A stretch of DNA of 64,000 bases from a virus, in IMG/VR virus record IMGVR_UViG_3300042484_001840, positions 81,043-145,042 of that record. One strand, given 5' to 3'. A program made the position numbers and the translations under genes. This document shows, in pieces, positions 5,775 through 11,499 of the stretch. Numbering within the stretch: position 1 is the first letter of the stretch; each line of letters begins with the position of its first letter. A model generated the notes under the pieces. The model searched no databases, was not told where the DNA came from, and saw only the letters and a list, made by a program, of their open reading frames with translations.

Positions 5775-6143
5775 TCACCACACAGGAGTAAATCGTCGCT
5801 CGTCGGCGTTGTAAGCGTGTTCGTAGTGAGTGCCTTTATTCTCAAGGTTACGAACTTCAATTTCTTGAACGAGACGCTTGGCAATTGCGCTGAAGTTCAA
5901 GCCATCAGTGCCTGCCACCATTCGCTTGCGTCGGTGGGCGATAACCGAAGCGGTAACCAATTCCGAACGCTTGAGTGCGTTCTCGTCGGCGTACACCTTC
6001 GTTACTGCGTCGGCTACTTGTTGGTAATCCCAACAGGCGTTGTACATTCCGCCGAGCAGTGTAATTAAATCAAATCGTGACGGAAGTGAATAGTAATCGC
6101 CCTGTAATTTGGTGGGCTTATTCTTATGCCATTTGGTAAGCAT
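5775..6143 (-). CDS. hypothetical phage protein, 122 aa
   Basis: ATG at 6143 follows ACGAAAGGAAAAAAT. The protein is mainly helical, with a basic N-terminus (KWHKNKPTKLQ), the segment AHRRKRMVAGTDGLNFSAIAKRLVQEIEVRNLENKG and an aromatic end. The RRKRM and AIAKRLVQEIE parts could form a small DNA-binding helix pair, but no HTH is clear. Monocistronic, with promoter and terminator. Confidence 0.7.
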   Translation of the reverse strand: MLTKWHKNKPTKLQGDYYSLPSRFDLITLLGGMYNACWDYQQVADAVTKVYADENALKRSELVTASVIAHRRKRMVAGTDGLNFSAIAKRLVQEIEVRNLENKGTHYEHAYNADERRFTPVW

Positions 6144-6177
6144 ATTTTTTCCTTTCGTAGTAGTGGTTATGAATATA

Positions 6178-6206
6178 AGTATACACCTTCTGTGTAGGAA
6201 TTACAA
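6178..6206 (-). promoter_or_regulatory. promoter with TGTA-N5-TACA operator
   Basis: Minus strand: -35 TTGTAA (6201-6206), 17-bp spacer, -10 TATACT (6178-6183), TGTA-ATTCC-TACA. Confidence 0.85.
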
Positions 6207-6227
6207 CTTCTAGCGTCAAATAATTGT

Positions 6228-6241
6228 GTGACAAATGACAC
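6228..6241. promoter_or_regulatory. 14-bp palindrome GTGACAAATGACAC
   Basis: A match to GTGNCAWWTGNCAC, centred between two divergent operator-type promoters at 6178-6206 and 6253-6281. Confidence 0.7.
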
Positions 6242-6252
6242 TAGGCAGAACT

Positions 6253-6281
6253 GTGTAAATGCTACACCCACCTGCTATACT
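6253..6281 (+). promoter_or_regulatory. promoter with TGTA-N5-TACA operator
   Basis: Plus strand: -35 GTGTAA (6253-6258), 17-bp spacer, -10 TATACT (6276-6281). The repeat TGTA-AATGC-TACA is identical to that at 2008. Confidence 0.85.
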
Positions 6282-6316
6282 TGTATATGTAAGGAAAACC
6301 TACCGAAAGGAATACT

Positions 6317-6499
6317 ATGAATAACGCAGAATTGTTCGTGTGGAATGAAATTGAAGAGGGCTTCATTCGTGAGTATGGAATTGAAGACGGTATACGAGTG
6401 TGCGATTACGCACAGCGTGTATATTACAGGAGTGGCAAGATGACCCTAGCCGTCAAGGCGGCAACGGAATGGGCTAGCAGAATGAGAATGGGAGTCTGA
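6317..6499 (+). CDS. small IR-x-Y/H-G family protein, 60 aa, paralogue 1
   Basis: ATG at 6317 follows CGAAAGGAATACT. The protein is helical. It aligns over its length with the products of 8333-8512 and 11332-11499 through the shared pattern IRxxG, then R[IV], then A.R and a C-terminal Ala-rich helix. Its own core is FIREYGIEDGIRVCDYAQR. The three form a lineage-specific paralogous family, each with its own promoter. The function is unknown. Confidence 0.75.
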   Translation: MNNAELFVWNEIEEGFIREYGIEDGIRVCDYAQRVYYRSGKMTLAVKAATEWASRMRMGV

Positions 6500-6500
6500 T

Positions 6501-6701
6501 ATGGCAAGTGTTTCAGTAAGCGGTGTCGCCCTACTAGGTAAGACAACGGCAGTAGGTTCTCATATAGATTTACGAGAACGCCTAGCCTACCTAGAGGGCG
6601 TTCTCAGCGGGCTAGAGAACGCTGGAGTAGTTCTGCCTACGGGAGACTACGAGACGCTCTACAGGACGCTCAAAGATACCAAAGAATTTCTTTACGAATA
6701 A
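6501..6701 (+). CDS. small phage protein with P-loop-like N-terminus, 66 aa
   Basis: ATG at 6501 begins one base after the TGA of the preceding gene, so it is co-transcribed and likely coupled. Residues 8-15 read GVALLGKT, which fits the Walker A pattern, but the protein is far too short for a P-loop NTPase and the match may be chance. The rest is a Leu-rich helical region. No family is recognised. Confidence 0.6.
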   Translation: MASVSVSGVALLGKTTAVGSHIDLRERLAYLEGVLSGLENAGVVLPTGDYETLYRTLKDTKEFLYE

Positions 6702-6702
6702 C

Positions 6703-6731
6703 TTGACATTCCTACACCTAGGGTGTATAAT
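6703..6731 (+). promoter_or_regulatory. consensus TTGACA/TATAAT promoter
   Basis: TTGACA (6703-6708), 17-bp spacer, TATAAT (6726-6731): a perfect sigma70 promoter 2 bp after the previous stop. It lacks the TGTA-N5-TACA repeat. Confidence 0.9.
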
Positions 6732-6766
6732 ATACCTATAACGAAAACTAACCGAAAGGACTACTA

Positions 6767-6937
6767 ATGGCTACCGTTCCCAACTACGAAATTGAACGAC
6801 TAAATGAGTTTGTCGCAGAAATTGAAATTGCGATTAAGGAACACGGTTACGCATATGCGTACGGTGCGACAATGTTCAACTTGAAGTCTTTGCTCAACCA
6901 AATTACCCGTGAGCCAGCACCTTGGGAGAACCTATGA
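6767..6937 (+). CDS. small helical protein, 56 aa
   Basis: ATG at 6767 follows CCGAAAGGACTACTA. The product (MATVPNYEIERLNEFVAEIE start) is helical, with IAIKEHGYAYAYGATMFNLK in the middle. Its TGA overlaps the next ATG (ATGA), which couples it to the 40-residue gene. Too short for standard cutoffs, but it has a perfect promoter. Unknown function. Confidence 0.65.
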   Translation: MATVPNYEIERLNEFVAEIEIAIKEHGYAYAYGATMFNLKSLLNQITREPAPWENL

Positions 6938-7056
6938 AATACAAATGGAATGAACTAGAAAAGTTCGCCTTCGCCACGCAGAAGTTGCGGGCGAACCGAA
7001 TTCCTGACAAGAAAAAAGAGTCAAACCGAAAAGCGTGTAGGAAGCGAGACTACTGA
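6934..7056 (+). CDS. basic 40-residue peptide
   Basis: ATG at 6934 overlaps the previous stop by ATGA. The product (MKYKWNELEKFAFATQKLRA start) ends in a strongly basic stretch (PDKKKESNRKACRKRDY) that could bind nucleic acid. It converges with and overlaps by 7 bp the gene on the other strand. No family known. Confidence 0.6.
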   Translation: MKYKWNELEKFAFATQKLRANRIPDKKKESNRKACRKRDY

Positions 7057-7322
7057 GTCTCGCCAACTACTCCGCTAGCCCCGCCCTCATCTTGAGCGTG
7101 CGGGGCTTTTGCTTTCCATAAACCAATTGGACATTCTGCATTGGACAGGGTTGTCTTCAATGGCATGAAGCACCCGCAAATTCCGCAAGTGCTTAGACGC
7201 TTACTGAAGTGGTCACAGCCCCGACAGATGTCTAAGCGTTCTTTTCGTTCCAAGCGGGTCAAGCGGGGGATTGACGGGCGTAGTAAATCCGTGAATTGCG
7301 CAGGAGATTGTTCTTCGTTCAT
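7050..7322 (-). CDS. phage zinc-ribbon protein with CPxGLW signature, 90 aa
   Basis: ATG at 7322. Residues 32-72 hold CRGCDHF, CGICGCFM and ECPIGLW. This CxxC, CxxCxCxM and CPxGxW series is common in small phage proteins and should bind one or two zinc ions. The biochemical role of the family is not known to me. The N-terminal 30 residues are basic and the C-terminus Gly-rich. A plus-strand terminator is embedded in the 3' end of this gene. Confidence 0.75.
   Translation of the reverse strand: MNEEQSPAQFTDLLRPSIPRLTRLERKERLDICRGCDHFSKRLSTCGICGCFMPLKTTLSNAECPIGLWKAKAPHAQDEGGASGVVGETQ
7077..7110 (+). terminator. rho-independent terminator inside a convergent gene
   Basis: AGCCCCGC (7077-7084) pairs with GCGGGGCT (7100-7107), followed by TTTT. 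It ends the plus-strand 6767-7056 unit and lies within the coding 3' end of the opposing gene. Confidence 0.75.
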
Positions 7323-7342
7323 ACGCTAATTGTATCCACGGA

Positions 7343-7387
7343 AGTATACCTAAGGGGTATGACATAGTTGCCCATGCCATACCCCTT
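7343..7387 (-). promoter_or_regulatory. terminator hairpin overlapped by a promoter
   Basis: AAGGGGTATGACAT (7352-7365) pairs with ATGCCATACCCCTT (7374-7387) with one mismatch, ending the 7393-7746 gene. A TATACT (7343-7348) lies just beyond. Its spacing-correct -35 (GCAACT, 7366-7371) falls in the loop. This would drive the zinc-ribbon gene. Confidence 0.55.
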
Positions 7388-7392
7388 GATTA

Positions 7393-7746
7393 TCACAATT
7401 GGATAAACCTACCCAATTTGAATATCTGCTGGATAAGTGCGCCCCATGAGCAGTAGTAGTGCATGACTACCAATTTCTTGCTCGCTGGGTAATACTTGCC
7501 CGTACCCCAAGTATCTGTCTTAGTGGGGTTCTCGCCTTGATTAACAGCATACGGTTGATTGAGTGCCACTCCGCAACAGGAACAGGGTAGTGAACCAAAT
7601 TCGCCATCAAGGGCTAAGTGGATCATCTGCATGTTGCGCTTACGCTTCATGCCTTGGCGGAGTGCTTCAAGCGTGTCTGCTTCGGCGTATGCCTTAGCAC
7701 CGTGTTCCCACGGTTTACGGTAAGCGGGTTTAGTAATGGTAGTCAT
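7393..7746 (-). CDS. hypothetical phage protein with CSCC motif, 117 aa
   Basis: The start is ATG at 7746 after GAGAGGACTACTA. The longer in-frame start at 7812 lies upstream of the promoter and is rejected. The basic N-terminal half (EALRQGMKRKRNMQ) is followed by LPCSCCGVAL and a second Cys at HYYCSWG, together a possible zinc site. No assigned family. It has its own promoter and terminator. Confidence 0.65.
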   Translation of the reverse strand: MTTITKPAYRKPWEHGAKAYAEADTLEALRQGMKRKRNMQMIHLALDGEFGSLPCSCCGVALNQPYAVNQGENPTKTDTWGTGKYYPASKKLVVMHYYCSWGALIQQIFKLGRFIQL

Positions 7747-7775
7747 TAGTAGTCCTCTCAGTAGTTGTAAATATA

Positions 7776-7804
7776 AGTATACAGGAGAAGTGTAACAATT
7801 ACAA
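7776..7804 (-). promoter_or_regulatory. promoter with TGTA-N5-TACA operator
   Basis: Minus strand: -35 TTGTAA (7799-7804), 17-bp spacer, -10 TATACT (7776-7781), TGTA-ATTGT-TACA. Confidence 0.8.
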
Positions 7805-7815
7805 CATTGCATAGT

Positions 7816-7829
7816 ATGACAATTGTCAC
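7816..7829. promoter_or_regulatory. palindrome ATGACAATTGTCAC
   Basis: It contains the perfect 12-bp palindrome TGACAATTGTCA, a relative of GTGNCAWWTGNCAC, upstream of the -35 at 7799. Confidence 0.55.
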
Positions 7830-7861
7830 TATCGGTATTGCGCCTAATTACTTATGAGTAT

Positions 7862-7890
7862 ATTATACACGATAGGTGAATGAATGTCAA
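7862..7890 (-). promoter_or_regulatory. second consensus promoter, minus strand
   Basis: TTGACA (7885-7890), 17-bp spacer, TATAAT (7862-7867). It points at the 7393-7746 gene, forming a tandem arrangement with the operator-type promoter. Confidence 0.7.
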
Positions 7891-8145
7891 GTATTTACAC
7901 AAAATAATTTATTATATTTAGTTTTATAAATAATATCTATAATATATAAATGTCTTCCGCCACCGTCAATAGTAGAAGCGCTTAGCCCCGTTCATTTTTT
8001 GGCAAATTTATATCATTTCTACCAATTTCATATCAGTTCGGGTGCGGGGCTGTCAGCCTTCTGAAATACTTTGTAATACAAGGTGATACAGGGAATTACT
8101 GCGTGCGGGGCTAATAGTTTTCTTTCCCGCCAATCAAGTCGCCCC
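7891..8145. other. AT-rich non-coding stretch with dispersed repeats
   Basis: Bases 7890-7945 are almost pure A/T. A CTTCCGCCACCGTCA repeat near 7953 follows, then TAGCCCCGT (7981) and GTGCGGGGCT near 8040 and 8100. No gene is seen. It may be a replication or transcription control region, but only the composition suggests this. Confidence 0.5.
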
Positions 8146-8250
8146 TCATTCCATCAAATCTTTAAAATCATCCCAAAACAGAGCGACAATAATTCCCGCA
8201 ACCATTCCAAGCGCCCCAAGTCCAATCAAAAAGTCGTTTAGCAATTCCAT
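8146..8250 (-). CDS. 34-residue single-span membrane peptide
   Basis: ATG at 8250 follows AAAGGAGAAATT. The peptide (MELLNDFLIGLGALGMVAGI, then IVALFWDDFKDLME) is one hydrophobic helix with acidic ends. Longer in-frame starts run through the upstream gene and are rejected. A promoter lies in the terminator of the gene before it. It may act in the host membrane; function unknown. Confidence 0.65.
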   Translation of the reverse strand: MELLNDFLIGLGALGMVAGIIVALFWDDFKDLME

Positions 8251-8284
8251 AATTTCTCCTTTGTAGTAGTTGGTTACATAGACA

Positions 8285-8326
8285 ATTATACAGGAGGGGT
8301 GTGGCAGAGTTTCCCCTGCCACCCCC
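8285..8326 (-). promoter_or_regulatory. terminator hairpin carrying a promoter -35 in its loop
   Basis: GTGGCAG (8301-8307) pairs with CTGCCAC (8316-8322), extended by GGGG/CCCC (8296-8326). The loop and 3' arm hold GAAACT (8308-8313, minus strand), 17 bp from TATAAT (8285-8290). It ends the 8333 gene and starts the 34-aa gene. Confidence 0.75.
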
Positions 8327-8332
8327 AAGCGA

Positions 8333-8512
8333 TCAGTAGACCGCTCGCTCTCGGCGTTCCCACTCAATCGCATTGGCGACTGCCTTGGCAATCCCCTTGG
8401 CGGTTTGGCTATGAGTACGACTGGCTCGTTCACCAATTCGCAACCCTCGCTCTAACCCGTACTGGCGGATTAGGTTTTCGTGGATCTCATCCCATAAGAA
8501 TTTGGTATTCAT
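8333..8512 (-). CDS. small IR-x-Y/H-G family protein, 59 aa, paralogue 2
   Basis: ATG at 8512 follows AAGGGAGAAAAT. The product contains NLIRQYGLERGLRIGERASR, aligning residue by residue with FIREYGIEDGIRVCDYAQR of the 6317 protein. A C-terminal Ala-rich helix (AKAVANAIEWERR) matches as well. A 106-codon frame continues upstream but passes through the promoter and is rejected. Function unknown. Confidence 0.75.
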   Translation of the reverse strand: MNTKFLWDEIHENLIRQYGLERGLRIGERASRTHSQTAKGIAKAVANAIEWERRERAVY

Positions 8513-8551
8513 ATTTTCTCCCTTAGTAGTGGTGACTTCCTTACATATATA

Positions 8552-8594
8552 AGTATACACAAGGGGTGTGGCAGAGTTCCCTCCGCCACGCCCC
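8552..8594 (-). promoter_or_regulatory. terminator hairpin carrying a promoter -35 in its loop
   Basis: GGGGTGTGGC (8563-8572) pairs with GCCACGCCCC (8585-8594). The loop region carries GGAACT (8575-8580, minus strand), 17 bp from TATACT (8552-8557). It ends the 8601 gene and starts the 8333-8512 gene. Confidence 0.75.
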
Positions 8595-8600
8595 CAGCGA

Positions 8601-8966
8601 TCAGTAATCCTCATCCTCATCGTCCTCGTCCTCTTGGCTGAGAAACTCCTCATCGTCCATCCATTCGCCCTGCCCGATGAGACTCACGAAACCTGCGTTG
8701 GGGTTCTCGTGGTTGGTTGTGACTGCGTTGATGAACTTCAGACCACACGACTCGTCCCACCAAACTTTGAGCGTGGTGAGCATTTCCTCAGAAGTGCCCT
8801 CAAAAGTGCGGTCATCGCAGTGAACGCCGTTATAGTTCTCACGGAACCAGCCCGCCTGCTCCTCGTCCATTGCGAGGTAGATTTTGTGGCAACCGTCCCA
8901 AGCGATAAGGAGAGCGCCCTCAAGAGCGTCCTCAACTGGGTCAAATAAATTGTCTAAGGTTTTCAT
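8601..8966 (-). CDS. acidic phage protein, 121 aa
   Basis: ATG at 8966 follows GAAAGGGACAAACT. The folded part has the strands ALLIAWDGCHKIYLAM and GLKFINAVTTNHENPNAGFV, and the protein ends in a 15-residue Asp/Glu tail (SQEDEDDEDEDY). An acidic tail of this kind can mimic DNA or RNA, but no family supports that here. It sits in the chain of minus-strand genes joined by terminator-promoter modules. Confidence 0.7.
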   Translation of the reverse strand: MKTLDNLFDPVEDALEGALLIAWDGCHKIYLAMDEEQAGWFRENYNGVHCDDRTFEGTSEEMLTTLKVWWDESCGLKFINAVTTNHENPNAGFVSLIGQGEWMDDEEFLSQEDEDDEDEDY

Positions 8967-9002
8967 AGTTTGTCCCTTTCAGTAGTTGTTGCTTACTTAG
9001 TA

Positions 9003-9044
9003 ATTATACACAAGGGGTGTGGCAGAGTTTCCTCCGCCACCCCC
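9003..9044 (-). promoter_or_regulatory. terminator hairpin carrying a promoter -35 in its loop
   Basis: GGGG-T-GTGGC (9014-9023) pairs with GCCAC-CCCC (9036-9044). GAAACT (9026-9031, minus strand) is 17 bp from TATAAT (9003-9008). It ends the 9057 gene and starts the 8601-8966 gene. Confidence 0.75.
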
Positions 9045-9056
9045 TGACGCTTGAGA

Positions 9057-9272
9057 TCAGATCTCAGCCTCCCACATACGGCAGATCTCCTTGGTGATAT
9101 GGAGACCCTGAACAAGTGCCAAGCCAATGGCTCGCTTTAGTTCGTTGGGCGTTGCCAAGGGGAGGTAGTTGTCAATGTCCTCCCAAGCCTTGAGACCAGC
9201 AAGGATTTCCTCGTAGGTCTTGCTGGCATAAGCCTTGTCATTACTAGTTGGGAACTTGGTTTCGGTAGTCAT
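9057..9272 (-). CDS. small helical protein, 71 aa
   Basis: ATG at 9272 follows GAGAGGACAAATT. The product is helical throughout, including YEEILAGLKAWEDIDNYL and ELKRAIGLALVQGLHITKEI. No domain is recognised. It is the first gene of the chain that continues through the terminator-promoter modules to 8146. Confidence 0.7.
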   Translation of the reverse strand: MTTETKFPTSNDKAYASKTYEEILAGLKAWEDIDNYLPLATPNELKRAIGLALVQGLHITKEICRMWEAEI

Positions 9273-9309
9273 AATTTGTCCTCTCGGTAGTGGTTTTCCT
9301 TACCTAGTA

Positions 9310-9338
9310 AGTATACACCTTGGGTGTAGCACTTACAC
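9310..9338 (-). promoter_or_regulatory. promoter with TGTA-N5-TACA operator
   Basis: Minus strand: -35 GTGTAA (9333-9338), 17-bp spacer, -10 TATACT (9310-9315), TGTA-AGTGC-TACA over the -35. Confidence 0.8.
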
Positions 9339-9519
9339 CATTATTCGTGTTACAGAATGGTTACAGATTTATGACGGAAATGTAATGGAGAGCCAAAATG
9401 CCGATATGGGCAATGTGTCACCATTACACGCTAGAACGCCCCCTAAGCGCCTGACCCCCCTCTCCGCCCCTAGCACCCAATCCTGAGCCTGAAACGGCTG
9501 AGAGACGATTTCCACAGAT
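9339..9519. other. non-coding stretch
   Basis: GTTACAGAATGGTTACAG near 9349 resembles the repeats near 791. A 61-codon minus-strand frame exists but has no ribosome binding site or promoter and is not called. Nothing else is seen. Confidence 0.5.
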
Positions 9520-9908
9520 TTATACACAGCCTCTGAGCAGGGGAAATGTGGCAAAACCCCAGCGTGAGGGCACTTTTTGCATAACCCCTGCTAGTGGGCT
9601 TACACACGGTGGTTATCCACAGAAGTGACCACTTACCACCAGATTTCACCAGTAGTTATCCACAGGGGTGTGTATAAAGTTGGGGATAAGGTTATCCACA
9701 GGATATCCACAGGGTGTGGATAAAGTAGTTGTACTGTGCAAGTAAGTTATCCACAGGGGGTGTGGATAAAGGTGTGGATAAAGTTTTCCACAGGGTGTGG
9801 ATAAACCTGTGGAAAAGATAGTTGTAGTCTACAAGTAAGTTTTCCACAGGATGGGGATAAAGTTGTGGATAAAGTTATCAACAGGGCTGTGGATAAAGTT
9901 GTGGATAA
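9520..9908. other. DnaA-box array, candidate replication origin
   Basis: Eleven exact TTATCCACA boxes in both orientations: plus at 9613, 9656, 9692 and 9747; minus at 9715, 9761, 9773, 9796, 9864, 9888 and 9900. Two TTATACACA boxes (9520-9528 and, inverted, 9669-9677) and several one-base variants also occur. An imperfect 38-bp duplication (about 9727-9758 and 9819-9850) is included. TTATCCACA is the classic DnaA box. The density suggests an origin or a DnaA-titrating site. Confidence 0.65.
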
Positions 9909-10018
9909 CTTTTTGCTCTGTAAAAAATTCTCTTCCGCCACCGTCAAAGTTTTAGAAACGAGGGGGCGGGGCTAGTCCCCTACTAACAAGAATTGAAAAA
10001 TCTGAACTTATAAAAAAA

Positions 10019-10069
10019 AGCATTAGCCCCGTTTGTTTTTTCAAGAAGCATTAGCCCCGTTTGTTTTTT
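10019..10069. repeat. two tandem 28-bp copies around TAGCCCCGTTTG
   Basis: The segment AGCATTAGCCCCGTTTG plus a six-T run is present at 10019 and again at 10047. The flanking sequence (9909-10105) is non-coding, with a CTTCCGCCACCGTCA copy near 9932 and further TTTTCCACA boxes. Confidence 0.7.
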
Positions 10070-10105
10070 GAGTTTTCCACAGGTTTTTCCACAGGCTGTG
10101 GATAA

Positions 10106-10131
10106 GGGGGTAGGGTTTGACCCCCACCCCC
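10106..10131 (-). terminator. terminator hairpin
   Basis: GGGGGT (10106-10111) pairs with ACCCCC (10126-10131), extended by GGG/CCC. It is downstream of the minus-strand gene ending at 10138. Confidence 0.65.
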
Positions 10132-10137
10132 ACTCAA

Positions 10138-10335
10138 TCACCAAGGGCACTCGTTGTGTCCTTTTCTCATTATCCATCGCGATTTCATTTCGCTGACGAA
10201 TCGGTAGGCAACTTTGTGCGGACTCCATAAGTAAGCGAGTCGCCTGATGCCTGTCATGTCCTCAGCCTCGTCCAATTCGCAATTGGCGGGCATGTAAAGC
10301 GAACCGCTCCACTCTAGTCCTTTGAGCCATTTCAT
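10138..10335 (-). CDS. hypothetical phage protein, 65 aa
   Basis: The start is ATG at 10335 after AGAAGGAGAAAAT. An earlier in-frame ATG lies across the promoter. The product is aromatic and basic (MKWLKGLEWSGSLYMPANC start, RWIMRKGHNECPW end), with two cysteines far apart. No family recognised. Confidence 0.65.
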   Translation of the reverse strand: MKWLKGLEWSGSLYMPANCELDEAEDMTGIRRLAYLWSPHKVAYRFVSEMKSRWIMRKGHNECPW

Positions 10336-10368
10336 ATTTTCTCCTTCTAGTAGTTCCTTACATATACA

Positions 10369-10397
10369 AGTATAGCAGACTTGTGTAACCATTACAA
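10369..10397 (-). promoter_or_regulatory. promoter with TGTA-N5-TACA operator
   Basis: Minus strand: -35 TTGTAA (10392-10397), 17-bp spacer, -10 TATACT (10369-10374), TGTA-ATGGT-TACA. Confidence 0.8.
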
Positions 10398-10418
10398 CAT
10401 TTATCAACAAATATCTTT

Positions 10419-10432
10419 GTGACAAAAGACAC
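10419..10432. promoter_or_regulatory. 14-bp palindrome variant GTGACAAAAGACAC
   Basis: One mismatch from GTGNCAWWTGNCAC, placed between divergent promoters at 10369-10397 and 10444-10472. Confidence 0.55.
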
Positions 10433-10443
10433 GCCGTACAATG

Positions 10444-10472
10444 GTGTAAACTCTACACCCTCATGCTATACT
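10444..10472 (+). promoter_or_regulatory. promoter with TGTA-N5-TACA operator
   Basis: Plus strand: -35 GTGTAA (10444-10449), 17-bp spacer, -10 TATACT (10467-10472), TGTA-AACTC-TACA. Confidence 0.8.
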
Positions 10473-10513
10473 TATGGAGTACGGAAAACCTACTACTAAA
10501 CAAGGGAGACAGT

Positions 10514-10792
10514 ATGAAGTTCATGACCGAAACGCTAGTGACAGACACGCTCTGCTACGAAGTAATTGCCGAGACAGCCAAGACGCTGACAATCAGGTCA
10601 ATGGCACGAGGCGAGCAGGTGTACACCGATGGCGCACCATTGCCAGTAATCGGACTCCGAGCGATTTCTGATCCGAACGGAGACACCAAAGTGGTGAGAC
10701 TCCGTAAAGACGGAACTTACCGCAAGGCTCAGGGATACAACCCCCTGCGGTTCACCGAGACTCCGATCTTCTACACGGACTACAAGTACTGA
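10514..10792 (+). CDS. hypothetical phage protein, 92 aa
   Basis: The start is ATG at 10514 after AAGGGAGACAGT. An in-frame ATG at 10463 overlaps the -10 box and is rejected. The product is beta-rich and basic, with CYEVIAETAKTLTIRSMARG at its start and a basic C-terminal half (KVVRLRKDGTYRKAQGYNP). This layout is often seen in small phage proteins with an OB- or SH3-like fold, but I cannot name one. Confidence 0.7.
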   Translation: MKFMTETLVTDTLCYEVIAETAKTLTIRSMARGEQVYTDGAPLPVIGLRAISDPNGDTKVVRLRKDGTYRKAQGYNPLRFTETPIFYTDYKY

Positions 10793-10801
10793 GAGATGGG
10801 C

Positions 10802-10826
10802 GGGGGGCGAAAGCCCCCCCCCCCCC
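10802..10826 (+). terminator. terminator followed by a 13-base C tract
   Basis: GGGGGGC, GAAA loop, GCCCCCC, running into a homopolymer of 13 C (10814-10826). The tract length may be affected by sequencing error. Confidence 0.7.
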
Positions 10827-10966
10827 AGTTATCCACAGGGCTGTGGACAACTTTGCGCGGAAAATCCGTGCGGGGCTATGGGCTTCCCGACGCGCCCGCT
10901 AGCCCCGTTGCTTCAAAATCTGGAGACTCACGGTATGGGCAGAACCCCGCAGGGCTTAGCGCCCCC
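10827..10966. other. non-coding spacer
   Basis: It holds TTATCCACA (10829-10837), GCGGGGCTA near 10871, CTAGCCCCGT near 10900 and a weak CCCCTCAATCGGGG hairpin near the 3' end of the next minus-strand gene. No gene. Confidence 0.5.
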
Positions 10967-11254
10967 TCAATCGGGGACGCTTGCCCATGCTTCGGCTTCG
11001 GTACTGAACTCGCCAAACTCGGAGACGGTACGAACTTCGGTCAGGCTTACGGCTTGACGGACAGTAAAGCGACGCTCGCCGTCCCAAGCGAAGCCGTTAG
11101 GGTCTTGCTCAGAAGTGACAAAGTAGCCATCGCCGTAGATATCTCCGTGAACCCTTGACGCAAACCAGCGCATAGTGCTATCGGAGAAAAAGTGGTAGCC
11201 AGCGTCTTTACTAGCCTCCACGAACTCACTTAGTGTCATGGTTGAAATACTCAT
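10967..11254 (-). CDS. hypothetical phage protein, 95 aa
   Basis: The start is ATG at 11254 after TAAGGAGATAACT. The product starts with a helix (TLSEFVEASKDAG), has an aromatic beta-rich middle (GDGYFVTSEQDPNGFAWDGE) and ends FGEFSTEAEAWASVPD. The layout resembles small phage proteins of unknown function. Expressed from a promoter inside the terminator region upstream. Confidence 0.7.
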   Translation of the reverse strand: MSISTMTLSEFVEASKDAGYHFFSDSTMRWFASRVHGDIYGDGYFVTSEQDPNGFAWDGERRFTVRQAVSLTEVRTVSEFGEFSTEAEAWASVPD

Positions 11255-11282
11255 AGTTATCTCCTTAGTAGTTGATGGATAA

Positions 11283-11322
11283 ATTATACCGAGGGGGTGT
11301 GGCTCAGTTCCCCAAGCCACAC
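11283..11322 (-). promoter_or_regulatory. terminator hairpin carrying a promoter -35 in its loop
   Basis: GTGTGGCT (11297-11304) pairs with AGCCACAC (11315-11322). The loop holds GGAACT (11306-11311, minus strand), 17 bp from TATAAT (11283-11288). It ends the 11332 gene and starts the 10967 gene. Confidence 0.75.
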
Positions 11323-11331
11323 CGAAGCCCC

Positions 11332-11499
11332 TCAGAACCGAGGTAGTTGGCTTAGGACATAATCCTCGGCACGGGTGATGTACTTAGCCGTAACAGCGCC
11401 TCGTGCTTTTCTATAAGCGAGGTCATAGATACGGTCAGCAACTTCAAAGCCATGCTTACGGATAAGAGCCTCGTAAAGTTCATTTTCTGAGAATGTCAT
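11332..11499 (-). CDS. small IR-x-Y/H-G family protein, 55 aa, paralogue 3
   Basis: ATG at 11499 follows TAAGGAGAAAAT. The segment ALIRKHGFEVADRIYDLAYR aligns with the 6317 and 8333 proteins (IRxxG, then RI, then A.R), followed by a C-terminal helix. It is the most diverged member and lacks the first few residues of the other two. Function unknown. Confidence 0.7.
   Translation of the reverse strand: MTFSENELYEALIRKHGFEVADRIYDLAYRKARGAVTAKYITRAEDYVLSQLPRF

Noticed and set aside
7861-8145. AT-rich stretch as the main replication origin
   Set aside because: It has no DnaA-type boxes nearby; the arrays at 9.5 kb and 22.75 kb are better candidates.
9369-9554. 61-codon minus-strand frame before the DnaA array
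   Set aside because: No promoter, no ribosome binding site, and it runs into the origin-like repeats.
10814-10826. 13-C tract as a phase-variation switch
   Set aside because: It lies after a stop codon outside any gene; it may also be a sequencing error.
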